NCBI GenBank assembly: GCA_037976565.1
Contig: CP137668.1
Coordinates: 32,040,264-32,104,263, forward strand
From: Mesocentrotus franciscanus
Taxonomy: Eukaryota; Echinodermata; Echinoidea; Camarodonta; Strongylocentrotidae
Direction of reading: 5' to 3'
Length of the DNA stretch: 64,000 nucleotides
The position numbers and the translations under genes are program-made. A model generated the notes under the pieces. The model was not told where the DNA came from. It worked only from the letters and a program-made list of their open reading frames with translations, and made no database searches. Shown here in pieces: positions 10,229-22,121 of the stretch. Positions within the stretch are counted from its first letter, which is position 1. Each line of letters begins with the position of its first letter.

Positions 10229-12869
10229 ATGGGGAACAGCCTATCAAGGTCATGTTTTGGGAGTATTTTTTCTGGAAAACGGTTAAATAAGGTAGTTTGT
10301 TCATTCGTTTCACTAAGTGTATTACTTCATTATTGATTATAAAATATAGGGTTTTATTACGTTTACTTCCTTTTTTTTCAGATGTCAAACTATGTTCTAA
10401 ATGATTTATTCTTCTCGCATATAAAGTATAAAATATAAAACGTACTACATGTAACTCTCACCAGCAGTAAGAAATATTGGAAAAGCAGGAAATACAAAGG
10501 TTTATTTCTTCAATATATTTTTTAACCAGGTGGTGCCAATTCTACCAGACTTGGAGAGTGATTCTGCATCTGAACTCGAACTTCAGTCAACCCATGATGA
10601 GATCAGAATCACATCCTCCTTGGGGATCAAGGAGGAAGATGATGAGAGAATGGCAGAGGAGGAGGAGGAGATGGAAGACACTACTACTGGTGTCAAAGCA
10701 ATGAGAACTGCCATCGTTTGTCTAGGTAATTTGCAGTCAGCTGTTATTTTTTCCCTTATGTTCTGTTTGTTTGTTTGTTTGGTGTTGTTGTTGTGTTGAT
10801 CAGCTGCCGTATCACTCGAGGGCGTTCAGTACATGAGCTGACATCAACTTCCCCCTTTTCAATTGTTTGTTCTATGTTGTTCATAAAGGGTTTATACCCA
10901 CACATATTTCATTAACATAGGACTGTAGACTATACTTTTGAGAATTTTTAGGATCATAAACCACAATAAATATGTTGTTTTGTTCGTAATTTTAGTAGGC
11001 CACCCTGATGAGCAGATGGTAGTGGAAGACTTTGAGGAGGAGAATGGGGACCTGGTTGAGATGAAGGAGGATGGGCAAGCGGAGAATGAGAGCATGAAGC
11101 AGGAGGAGGGAAAGGAGCTTGAGAAGAATGATCAACCTGAAGATGGACTTGGAAAGGCAAACAAAAGTGAGGAAGAGGGGCACAAGACTGACGAGGATGA
11201 ACTGCAGGGGGCAGACGAAAATGGGATCCTGGTAGAACCAGATGTAGAGAAGGGGGAAGAAGAGGAGCAGGAGATCGAGGAGGAGAAGGAGGCAGAGAAG
11301 GAGGAGGAGAAGAACGAGGTGGAGGAGGAGGAGGAGAAGGAGCTTGGATTTCTAGTGAGCACTGATGATGTAGCTGATTATTCTGGTGGAGACCACCCGG
11401 AGTCAGTGGCCAGCTGCAGAGTGCATGACTCAGGTAAGATATACATCATTATCAGTATGTTGTATAAGAAGAAAATGTTGCTTCACCCTAAATGTGAACC
11501 GTGTGTCACTTCTATCTTGAAATATCTTTTTTCTAAATTTCGAAACGAGGCTAAAATATATACTAATTAGCTGAAATTTAAATGATAATTTAAAGTATTT
11601 TCAACATTTGATGATGTAAAATATTTAATATTTATAACAACAGTGGAGAGTGTAGAGGTGAAGGAGAAGGAGCAGGAGAAGGAACAAAAGGAGACGCAGG
11701 AGGAAAAGGAGAAGGAGGAGGAGGATGAGAAGGAGCTTGGATCTATTGTGGGAGAAGGTGGAGCTGATTATTCCGGTGGAGACTACCTGGAGACAGTGGC
11801 CAGCTGTAGAGTACATGACTCAGGTAAGATATATATCATTATCAGTATGATTCAGCCCCAATGTGAACAATGTGTCTCTTAAAACTTGAAGTATTTTATT
11901 TCTATATACACATCAAAATGAGGACAAAATATATAACAATAAGCTAAAATTATTTGATCATGTAAATTATTTTGTAACCATTTGATATCAAAGTGTTGAA
12001 ATTAATATTTGTTACTATAGTGGAGAGTGTGGACAACGTGAGCGAGTCTTCGACTTCTCCAATCATGTTCAACGTCGACTACGAGTCAGACTACGAGTCA
12101 TACACCTCCGATGACAGTGACAACGGCGATGATTTCGAGCAGACACCGGATAACAGTGACGTCGCCGACGACGATGATGATGGTTTTGAAGACAAGGAAG
12201 ATGATGACCAGGCCGACATCAGGGAGTGGATCGCCGATGTTGAGGAGCAGGAGGTCGAGGAGGATGAGGTTGCGGATGAAGTGATCGAAGGTGAATGGAA
12301 GATGGGCCTACCGGTAAATTCTTTACTGTTTTATTTTTCTTTCCTACATTGTACTTCCATATTTTTTTCCTACTTAGTTTGTTTGTTTGTTGTTGTTATT
12401 ATTTTGTTTTTGTTTTCTTCTTCACGATGTTCTTTATCTTGTGTTCTCTTCCATGTTAATTTTCTTCTTGTCATTCTTATCGATCATTAATGCTCTTCCC
12501 TCTTTTCATCTTCTTCTTCTTCTTCTTCTTCTTCTTCTTCTTCTTCTTCTTCTTCTGCTCTGTCTTCCTTCTCCTTCTTGTTAATAAAAGCCCTTTTTTG
12601 AAGAGAAAAAGCTATTGAGATAGTATTAAAGCAGAAAATGACGAGAAGTTAAAAATATTACCTAATAAATTGTGTGATTAATCAACATTATCATCCAGGC
12701 GGTTAGAGTAGCTCGAACATATAACGACCTGGTGGATGAAATAGAGTACGTTGTCAAGGTGGAGAATGCGACCAAGGATGAGAGTTTTCTCCGGTATGCG
12801 ATCAGGACATCGTGGATGAAGAAGATGGGATGGGATACGAATCTCGTACCTGCAGTGGATGATGAGTAA
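10229..12869 (+). CDS. Acidic, putatively N-myristoylated protein, six coding exons, about 446 aa
   Basis: I do not recognise this protein. Exons: 10,229-10,291; 10,530-10,725; 10,996-11,433; 11,644-11,823; 12,021-12,313; 12,699-12,869. All introns are GT-AG, phases agree and the total is 447 codons including the stop. The start MGNSLSRSC was chosen because Gly2 and Ser6 fit an N-myristoylation signal and Cys9 could be palmitoylated, suggesting attachment to the inner face of a membrane (inference). Exon 2 begins VVPILPDLESDS. Exons 3-5 are Glu/Asp-rich low-complexity sequence. Exons 3 and 4 end in related segments (ADYSGGD..E.VASCRVHDSG), so they arose by tandem exon duplication. Exon 6A encodes a more globular basic segment (DLVDEIEYVVKVENATKDES, then SWMKKMGWDT). 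An upstream in-frame ATG at 10,133 exists but lacks the lipid signal. It could be an echinoderm-specific gene; function unknown. Confidence 0.72.
12505..12558. repeat. (TTC)n microsatellite in the exon 5-6A intron
   Basis: About 17 uninterrupted ttc units. A shorter GAA run sits in the inverted left-arm copy near 9,183-9,205. Confidence 0.9.
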
Positions 12870-13003
12870 AGCAAGGACATGGAGAAGGAAGGAAAGGGAC
12901 TCTCCTAAAATGAGATGAGGATCAAAGGTCAATTGTGAAATGTAGGTCCTTGTTTATAATATTTCCCTGAGGATTAGCGGTTCAAATTTTTTTTAAATCA
13001 TTA

Positions 13004-13009
13004 AATAAA
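13004..13009 (+). promoter_or_regulatory. Candidate polyadenylation signal after exon 6A
   Basis: AATAAA lies 135 nt after the exon 6A stop codon. Confidence 0.45.
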
Positions 13010-13301
13010 CATGTAAAACGCAAAAAGATAAAGAATATCTAGGAGTAAAATTCAAAAGGGGAGTAAAATAGTAGTTACATGTCTGTTCAAAAATGATAAT
13101 GAATTCCTAAACATGCAAAGACACAATAAAAGGATAATAGATCATTCGTTCTAGAGCTCCAATGCTAGAAGAAGAACAAAACAAACAATATTGGTTTAAG
13201 TATGTTAATAGAGAATCATAACCACAAAATAAGACATGAAAACTAAATTTATCCATTATAAACGCTATTATCTAATTCTGCTTTTATATTAATTTACACA
13301 G

Positions 13302-13436
13302 GCACTTGTAAAGATAAGATCAGCTGACGGCCTAGTAGATGAAATCGAGTTCGTGGTCAAGGTGGAGAATGCGACCAAGGATGAGAGTTTTCTCCGGTTA
13401 GCGATCAGGACTTCGTGGATGAAGAAGATGGGATGA
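13302..13436 (+). CDS. Alternative last exon 6B of the acidic-protein gene
   Basis: After the acceptor 'aatttacacag', the frame reads ALVKIRSADGLVDEIEFVVK and VENATKDESFLRLAIRTSW, ending MKKMG-stop. It is a clear duplicate of exon 6A with the same phase-0 acceptor, so it can join to exon 5 instead. The Trp codon TGG that follows MKKMG in 6A is TGA here, giving a tail 12 residues shorter. AATAAA at 13,587-13,592 could end this isoform. It may be a true alternative exon or a recent copy. Confidence 0.6.
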   Translation, partial: ALVKIRSADGLVDEIEFVVKVENATKDESFLRLAIRTSWMKKMG

Positions 13437-13586
13437 GATACGAGTCTGGTACCTGCAGTGGATGATGAGTAAAACAGGGAGAGGAACTTTCGTGGAATGA
13501 GATGAGGGTTCGAGGTCAAATGTAAGTCCACATTCACTGAAGTATACTAGGCCTCCTCTCATGCAGAGCAGAAGTGTGCTTCGATT

Positions 13587-13592
13587 AATAAA
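13587..13592 (+). promoter_or_regulatory. Candidate polyadenylation signal after exon 6B
   Basis: AATAAA lies 150 nt after the exon 6B stop codon, which is consistent with two alternative 3' ends. Confidence 0.45.
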
Positions 13593-13599
13593 GGCGAAA

Positions 13600-14960
13600 A
13601 CATAAATTTATTCATGATATTACAGAAGAAGACGAAACTTTTCATGGGGAAAAAAAGGATTTTAAAAGTGGGATAAACAAAAAAATAAAGACTAATTAAG
13701 AGTTGTCAGAAACTAAAAGAAATTTAATACTTTCACTTGTCAAGACATTGGGAGCAATAATTATGATATTCATGATCGTAATATATTATGATATACACGA
13801 CTGTAATAGAAATACATGTAGAGCTCCAGTGGCTAGAAAGAGCACACAACGCAGTCACGAGAATGGTAGGCCTAAAGAACAAGCTTAATCAGAAAATGAG
13901 GGCAAAAAGCAAATCTATATGAATCTTTTATTGTCATGTCCTCATTTCTAAACAGAGATTCATAGCATGGTAACAAGCTAAACTGACCAAACACAAGGGA
14001 TAAAATGGATATGGCTCCGGCGGTCCACTTCCGTTGTAATAAGGGTCTCCAAGGGTCTTCTTGGATGACAAGATGGGACTCAATGAAGACATGGTTCCGC
14101 AGATCAAGGAATCATGTATGAGAAAGAAATTACAACTCTTGAAAAACTGTCATGATAGGTAAGTCCAAAAATATCTTCTTTTTTTAGACATTTACAATTA
14201 ACAGATTTCTAAAATAAAACCATATTGGAGTAAAATTATGTGAAGAAGGAGCAAAAGAAGGAGACAAGACAAGATCGACAATAAAGAGGACTCGGAAGAA
14301 AGTTGATTAAAAAGAAAAAAGTGGAAGCACGATAGAAAAAAAAACTCTTTCAAAAGAAAAAAGAAAAGAAAGGAAACAAAAATGAGTGAAGGAAGAAGAA
14401 GATGACTATGAAAGAGAGTAGGGGCGAAAGATCATCTAGTGTTTGTTAGTTTTGTATATACGTTTAGTATAATTGTAACAGTAAGATGTATGTGTAACGA
14501 GGCGTAGCATAAACTTCATTTCGTATAGATAAAGAATCAGAAGTGCAAGGCTGATTATAATGTATGGAAATGGGTATCTGGTTCCAATGATCATTGGTAC
14601 TGTTTATCATTCTTTTCTTCATATGTCTTGTGTTTTCAACCAGGCGGTTCTTGGTCAGAGGTGTCCAAATACTTCAGCCTTCAGTCCATCTGCGGTAGAG
14701 ATTTGGGATTGGGGAGGGGCAAAAATATCAGTTGTATTGGAATCCTACGCTCCATGTGGGTGTACTAGCCTCCACATCATGCACTCCTAGATCACCTACC
14801 TGGCTTACTATTTAGATGGGATCAAGTAGCATCCATAAGGCACAGATCGAGATGAGAAAATGGATCAAAAACGTTATTCGGGGTCAGTGTGGCAATAATT
14901 ACTGTTATATTAGATGTGGAGACACTCAAAGATGAATAGAGAACCATACGTTGTTTGTGC
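13600..14960. other. Right-arm segment without a gene
   Basis: AT- and purine-rich DNA with several short open frames, none with splice support, and little match to the left arm. It is probably inserted or retained sequence. Confidence 0.4.
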
Positions 14961-15663
14961 TTCTGTAACCTGCAATCTAGACTCCAAAACACCAAGACCA
15001 GTTACTTAATGGGTTTCCAAGACGTTCTAGAATAAAATGGAAATCGGAGAATCAACATGCTTCGAGGGATGCAGGCTAAACATCGGCTGGACACATGCTT
15101 TCAACTCCTCTCTAAAACCTGCAGGAGCCATGCGTTCTGTTAGCTGCATGGCTGGCCTTAAGTAAATCCAGATCTTAGACCTACAAGAGAGTCAAGACTT
15201 ACGACAACAGACTAGAAATCTGAGAATCATCCTGCTCTAAGAGATACGAGCTTGCCATTAGTTAGCCAAATATTGTTTCAACTTAACTCCACAAACTTAC
15301 TCGAGGAGTTTGTTTGATAAAAGACAGGGCTCAAGACAGATCAAGACCATAGACCTACAAGAGAGTCAAGACTTACTATTCAAGAGACTTGAAATCGGAG
15401 AGATACAGGCTAAAACATCAGCCAGCCAAAAATTTGTCTTTTAAACAAACCTAAACAAACTAGCGCAAGGGGACAGTACATTCATACATTGTTGCCATCA
15501 CCTGATCCACTTACGTTGAAATCTGAATTACTGAAATAAATGAATATATATAACAGAAATTTAAAAAATGACACAAAATATCTCAAGAATTTAAAATGAA
15601 TCCTTGTCTCGATGTATGTTGATTTAAGGTATCTCTTTATTTCCAAGAGAGAAAAGAGCAGAC

Positions 15664-15800
15664 AGAAGAGAGAGAGAGAGAGAGAGAGAAAGAAGAAAGA
15701 GAGAAAAGGAAAGAAAAAGAGAGCTAAGAGAGCTGAGAGAGAGAGTGAGGGGGGAGGGAGAGAGAGGCAGACAGACAGAGACAGACAGAGGCAGACAGAT
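15664..15800. repeat. (GA)n and GACA-type simple repeat
   Basis: A run of ga dinucleotides followed by 'gacagacaga' units. The basic and serine-rich open frames on the two strands are translations of this repeat. Confidence 0.9.
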
Positions 15801-16827
15801 GCACATCACATGTAAATAGAATGATGGGAAAAGGAGAGAGAAAAAAAATGGCAGTGAGTTACCATGATAAGAAAGAGAAAAGCCACCCCAAAGCTACACA
15901 CAGCACCCTTCATACAACAAACATTTTGACTTCTCAGAATTCAAAAAACACAAAAATAAGTAGATCGATGAAGATTAGAAGCTGTTCATGTGAAGATTGA
16001 AGATAGATGCTTACTTTTATTCACCGAAGAAAAAAAATCTATTTGCAAAATACAATATATACAGCTATATTTACAAATCAATGTTGATCCAAGTTATTAA
16101 CGACGGAAATAGTACAAGTGTACTAGTTGCAAGAGAAATGTATTGAAATGTATTCATATCTAGTTTCACTTATGTAATCTATAACCTAGGTAGTACTGGT
16201 TTGACTGCCCTACATGCAAGTATACTATTGGTACCATTTGTCACAGCAACATTACATTTATATGATTTCACAGGTTTTTTGTTGTGCATTGATAGAATGA
16301 GAGAACGTATTTCAAAACAAATGAGAGAGAACAAATAAGTAAATGAAAATTTAAAAAAATTGCGATGAGAAAAGTGCATAGAAAATATAGATACATAAAG
16401 CTATTGAACTATACTGGTATTATCACAATTTTCCAAAAAGATGATTTAGGTGAATCTTAATTCATGATAAGATTTCTGAATCCTTTTTCCTCGTAATTAA
16501 GATAACAATATTTCAACAACACACACAAGTGACTTGCACTGTTGTTCAAAGATCAGGAATAAATAATCAAAACAAATACAAAAACATAGATAGAGGATCT
16601 CGATCAAACAGCTGATCACATTGAATTAAGCTTGTGACACTTTCAGTACTGGATACGTACACAACATCAAATCAATAGCGAGCATTGTGTGATACATTGA
16701 ATCCCAATGTGTTTGAAGAACTTACATTTTACATTTCTTTAGAAGATAAAGACAATAAATAATGTGTGTAAATCAATATTTACCTCTAGTTGACGTCAAC
16801 AATTGCACTCATAAATTGTATTTGAAA

Positions 16828-16866
16828 AAAATAATAATAAATAAATAAATAAATAAATAAATAAAC
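16828..16866. repeat. (AAAT)n microsatellite
   Basis: A run of 'aaat' units. A matching 'ttta' run lies at the inverted position in the left arm near 6,085-6,125. Confidence 0.85.
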
Positions 16867-18209
16867 CATAATCATCTTCATCAGTTCAATCATCATGCTA
16901 TACTCACACATAGAAAAAAAAGTCAAATAACTACAAGAACCCAGATATATTTGACTAGAAGCATCAAAGCAAGGAATACTACATCTTTTCCACTTTGTCA
17001 GGTTTGTCCTGTGGTCAGGGGGAGTGTACAGAAAACCTTTCAAAATTTGAGAAAAAACTAAAATGTGCTGTTTCTGAGTGTATTGAAAGTGTCTATGTTG
17101 TGAGTAACTCGTGGGAAACAACTTTAAGGTGTACCATTCTGTACATATCAAGATATTGCTGGGTTTTTTTTAAGGAAACTGATTTGATCATTTAACCAGT
17201 TTTCCACTGACTTCTCCCACTGCCAGAGCTTTAATACAGAAACCATTCAGTTTCTACAGGCAAGGTCGTAGGAAAGTACATACTACAAATGGTCCCTTTG
17301 CAAAAATAAAGAAATCTAAAATCATATCTGTCTACCACAGCAAACTGACTTCTTTCCATGTGCATACTCTGTGGAAAACATAACTTGAGCTAAATTTGTG
17401 ATTATGATTAATTGAGATACACATACATGTTTTGTTTCAAAACTTTTATGATAGCTTCCCATAAAGTGCACTGCTCCAAGTGCACTGTTCCAAGAAATAC
17501 TTCATCAAACAAAAGCTAAGGCCTTGCCAGGAAAAGTCATTTCCAAGTAAGGAACGGTTTCACTTTCATTCAGTATATAAACAATTTGTTGTATTCTTTT
17601 ATTTATTTCCTTCTAAAGAAATTATTTAATTGAAAGATAGCTGAATTCACATGACTACCTGGAACCCATTGTTGCACTGCAAAAGCAAGTTTCATATTCC
17701 AACTTTCATCTAATGCATATTACCATTTTGTTACACAAAATAATTTTCATGAAATGTATTGTATGCTTCATTACTCTGTGTTCTATATGTAGCTGAACAA
17801 TTCTTGGCAAATCCACAACAAAGCTAAAATCCTCTTATCATTTGTGTTCATTTTATCAAGGCTATATAATTTCAGATTCAGGACAACAATTTTAGGAGTT
17901 TCACTCCACGCAATCTATGTATTTCTCTTGAATATATAGCGTTGCATCCGTATTCCAAAATGAAAATATCAATGACCTTTGCTTGATTAAATTAGCTGTG
18001 GCTTCACAAGAGGTAGAGCTGACAAATTTGCTGTATCATGATGACATAATCAAACACAATTACGGTTAGAATATTAGAGAAGGTTACGATACTTTGTCTA
18101 CCGGGAGGTCTCAGTCAGTATTCTGAAAACCAAGATAACTTTGTATGTCCCAATATGAAACGAACCTCATCAACACCCTGTAAAGAGCAACCTTTTACTT
18201 ACATGTAGA

Positions 18210-18900
18210 TCTTTGTCTTGAGGGTCCAAAGTTTTTGGATTTTCAGCATACTATTCATTCTACCTATGTACCACAGAGCTGCCCTACATGGAATTAAGAG
18301 ACTCAGGCTGTTAAATTATGGATTACAAGACACCGGATCCAGGAGAGTCCTCTCCCATGCTACTTGGATCTGTATATTGTCCAAGCTCCTCCATTCTGGG
18401 GGCTTTCAGAATACCATCCCTGCTACCAATGTAGCAAACTAGAGTTGGCCTTATTGGATTGGGATAATATGGATTTTAAAATGAAAGAATCAGAGAGTTT
18501 CTATCCATGCTACTTAGATCTGTGTCTGGTCCAGTGTCTGGTCTAGACTCTTCAATTTTGAGTTTTCAGAATACTATCTCTACTAGCCATGTATCATATA
18601 AGAGCTGGTCTATATTGGAGAGTTAAAGTGTTGATGACAAGACAACAGAATCGGGAGAACCTCACCCACTCTATTAAATCTGAGTCTTGTCCACGCTGCT
18701 CCATTTTGGGGTTTTAAGAATACCATCACTGCTACCCATGTAGCTGCCATTTTCTGTTTGCAAATGCGAGACTTGGATAGTATAAGTGTACACAACAGAA
18801 TCAAGATAGTATCTTCTAATGCTACTTGGTCCTACGTGATTCTGTATTGTCTGAATACTATCCCTGCTAGCAATGTAGCATACAAAAGTGGGCCTATATA
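18210..18900. repeat. Tandem array derived from, or ancestral to, the BBS9 last exon
   Basis: The motif 'catgctacttagatctg' or close variants occur at about 18,357, 18,508, 18,668 and 18,817, spaced 150-160 bp. Each is preceded by a 'gaatcgggagag'-like stretch and followed by 'tccattttggggttttcaga' and 'tgctacccatgtag' motifs. The same motif in the genuine BBS9 exon 22 (19,345, minus strand) encodes DTDLSSMGRSSPDS. The left arm carries only one unit (about 4,020-4,185). Confidence 0.75.
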
Positions 18901-19022
18901 ATACGCCAGTTTGTAGATACAATCTGCGTATGGGCATATAAAGGTTATTTGTACCAAAATTGTAAAACACATCAAGACTAATACAAGATTCATGCTTATG
19001 AAGGCGATGTAATCGTTATTCC

Positions 19023-19028
19023 TTTATT
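19023..19028 (-). promoter_or_regulatory. Candidate BBS9 polyadenylation signal
   Basis: AATAAA on the minus strand about 285 nt past the BBS9 stop. The surrounding 'gtgaataaaggaata' is conserved in the inverted left-arm copy near 3,870. Confidence 0.5.
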
Positions 19029-19312
19029 CACCAACAGTACATTCTCTGATACACAGGTGGCAGTATTCTTTTCAAGAGGACAAACGAAAGGTATTCATGA
19101 AGCACCTCAATCACTTTGACAGTGATTATTCTAAAATGCGCAAAGTGGGGCATCTCTACGTGTAGATATTTGGGGTTCATTTCTCACAAAGCTAACTACA
19201 AACTGGTCTATTGGGATGATACATTGTACCTAGAGGGCCTGACACTAACTCGTGTCCAATGCTCATAGGGCCCTGTGGAAAACGCAATGTGGAGTCCTTG
19301 AATCTTTGTGGA

Positions 19313-19461
19313 TTATAAGACAATAGAATCGGGAGAGCTCCTTCCCATGCTACTTAGATCTGTGTCTTCTCCAAAATCCTCATTGTCGTGATGTTTTGAA
19401 CTCTTCTTCTTTTTCTTCTTCTTCTTTATTGGTTGGAGTGAAGGCAATGCTGCACCACCAG
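19313..19461 (-). CDS. BBS9: BBS9 exon 22, lysine-rich acidic tail
   Basis: After 'ctttgcag' the frame reads AGGAALPSLQPI, a run of eight lysines, SSKHHDNEDFGEDTDLSS, and ends MGRSSPDSIVL-stop. The last 60 nt resemble units of the tandem array immediately downstream. Confidence 0.75.
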
Positions 19462-22063
19462 CTGCAAAGAGATAAATAATGAAGAAAATAATTACAACAT
19501 TACAGAAAAGGCAAACTTGTTTGAATCTTAAAATTCTCCCCCTCCCCCTCCCTATACAATTTTTCCCCATTGCCTATTCCAATGTTGAAGAAAAAAAACT
19601 GGCATTTGTTTCCACATCATCATCGATCCAACTACAGATTTCGGAAAAATGTTATTATCAGATATAATATGTTAAACATGTAAATGCCTCATATCCAGGT
19701 TAATAAATTTCATACCAATGAAAATGGTGTCATCAACATACCCCCTAGCAAGTGACATAGAGAAAGAGAAAGAGAGAGAGAGAATAAGGAGGAAAAGAGA
19801 ACAAAATGGAGAGGGGGAAGGCCAGTGTGAAAAGAAATAGGACCCCCTCCCACAATACATGATAGCCTTGTTTCACTCCCCTTATGACATCGGTACCCTC
19901 TCAATGGCTGGAGTTTCACTATGCCACTGGCTATTGGGCCTCTTCAAGTTCTAAAACTAGTACTAAAACCGTGCCTTTATACCACACAGTTGGATTGTTT
20001 GTTTGTATTACCTGACTGCTAAGAAGGCATGTGTATGCTTGTAAGTAGGCAACCAGGGGACTGACGGCTATAAGTCCTCTCCGAAGGACTTGGTAATGAG
20101 GATTAATGCCTTACCAAAGGGGACTAGTGTATTGAATTGGTTTCTAACCCTGGACCTCCCGGTTACGAGACCACTGCTCCACTGCTCTACCAGTGAGCCA
20201 TTGTGCCGGACTCAGTCGTAGTGCATAACAAAGTGTCTGCACTGTGAGACTATAAAGACTGCATGGTCTATTAAATGCAACCCAGAGGCTCGATACTACA
20301 GCTGCTCCTAACACAGCCAGACACTGACATAGCTGGGCTCAGCTCAAGACTTCATGGAATTGTGTTTGAGTGCCTGAGGACTACTTTTATTCCTGTGATG
20401 CTCACCTGGTCCTCCACCAAGGGGTGGTAAGGATGTCCCTCCTCTTACCCCTGGGCCTCCCAATGATGGTAGATCACTGAGCGTACCCTGGCTCCTCGGG
20501 GATACCATGGCGGTTCCACTCCATTGGTAAAGGGTGCACTCTCAGCCTTGGGTGTATGTTCTGGCGGTGCCACAGCGTAGGCAGGCGGTGGAGGCTGGGA
20601 TGCCATGGATGCCGGCTTGGATTCTGCTGGCGCCCTGTACGAAACAGGACTGAATGAAAAGGGTAGATATTGGAAGTGTATTTGATGATTAGAGAAGACA
20701 AAAGCACAAGTAACCAAAGGCACTAGCAAAACTTTTTCTACGCTGACCTTCTGTATACAAAATTAAAAGAAATCATTTATTCAGTATTGATCACACATGA
20801 ACAGTTAGAAAATGTTTTACACAGTGTTCTTGCCTTTCATAACTCTCCTTGTATGCCCAAATATATATTTTTTTTTTTGGGGGAGGGGCCAGTATCAAGA
20901 ATAAAACAAACCTCTTATTTATAGAAGACGGTGGTTCTTCATCAAAGAAATCCTTGCTCTTCTGTGCCGGACTTGAATAAGAGGGCTCCATTGAAGACTG
21001 CCTCTCACCTAAATAAAAAAAAATATGAGAACGTGATTGATTGATTGATTGAATTGGTTTATTGATTAAAAAAACATACAATCAAAATAGCAGCCAAAGG
21101 CTGAAACAAATTAAATTTACAAAATATTAAAAATCACAATGCAGTAAGATGCACAGTAATATACAAAGTAGGAATAATATGACCAAAACAAAATTTAAAA
21201 GATATTAAACATCGAGTGTTTGTATGTTGTGCAAAGCAGCCAAAAACCATATCAGATACTAAAATGTTAATATGGTGTAATAATGGAGACAAAGATCATG
21301 GCACTTGTACTTCGGGTAGCCATATTAGAAGAGCTAAACTAGAAGTGAATTTTCCTGCAGACTTGTAAGAAGAAACAAAATTAACAATTGCTTAAGACAC
21401 AGCCTAAGTCTGTCTTTCCTGTATGCATCATTGAAAGAAATACAGCCAGTAAAATGAGAAAACATTACATAAATCATTTCAAGTGACGCCCTTAAAGAAA
21501 TATTTATATTTATATATATTTATATTTATATATATGTATATATATATACAATATATCACATATTTCTGGTCAGACATACTACTTCAAAACTTTGTTTTTC
21601 TTCAGTGAAATTTTAAGAGCCCTACAGCCTGTATGGTTCAACACAGAACATGAGGAAAACAAATTATAGAAAATTTCTTCTTTTCCACACACCAGGTGAT
21701 TGACCTTCAACATGTAGTCTGGCTCCCTTGGCAAGCTTCTCTGTGACCTGCATGATGTGTTTCTTGAGCTTGGATGTATCCGCTGTCATGGAGAGAGGGG
21801 CTGGATTGATGGCCTGGTCTTTTGCTGATTTCGCCAGACAAGTCCTCAGTAGATTGATGATAGAGGCATCCACTGTTTCCTCCCAACCCTGTTAGGGAAT
21901 ATAGCAAGAAAATTTAACAAAGACATCATGATCATGAATTGCAAATTTTGCCATAATCCTCCTCCACATTTTCATCCTCACCAACTTCCTCATCATCATC
22001 TTCACTATAATCAATATCATCATCATCATCATTATCACAATCATCTTCACCATCATCATCATT

Positions 22064-22121
<58 letters not shown>

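Larger units (their letters stand above)
12180..21300. repeat. Right arm of the large inverted duplication
   Basis: Counterpart of 2,800-9,420 in opposite orientation. It is longer than the left arm, mainly because 13,500-14,960 and 18,070-18,970 have little or no left-arm counterpart. It covers exon 5 end, 6A and 6B of the plus-strand gene and exons 20-22 of BBS9, and ends in the intron between BBS9 exons 19 and 20. Confidence 0.85.
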
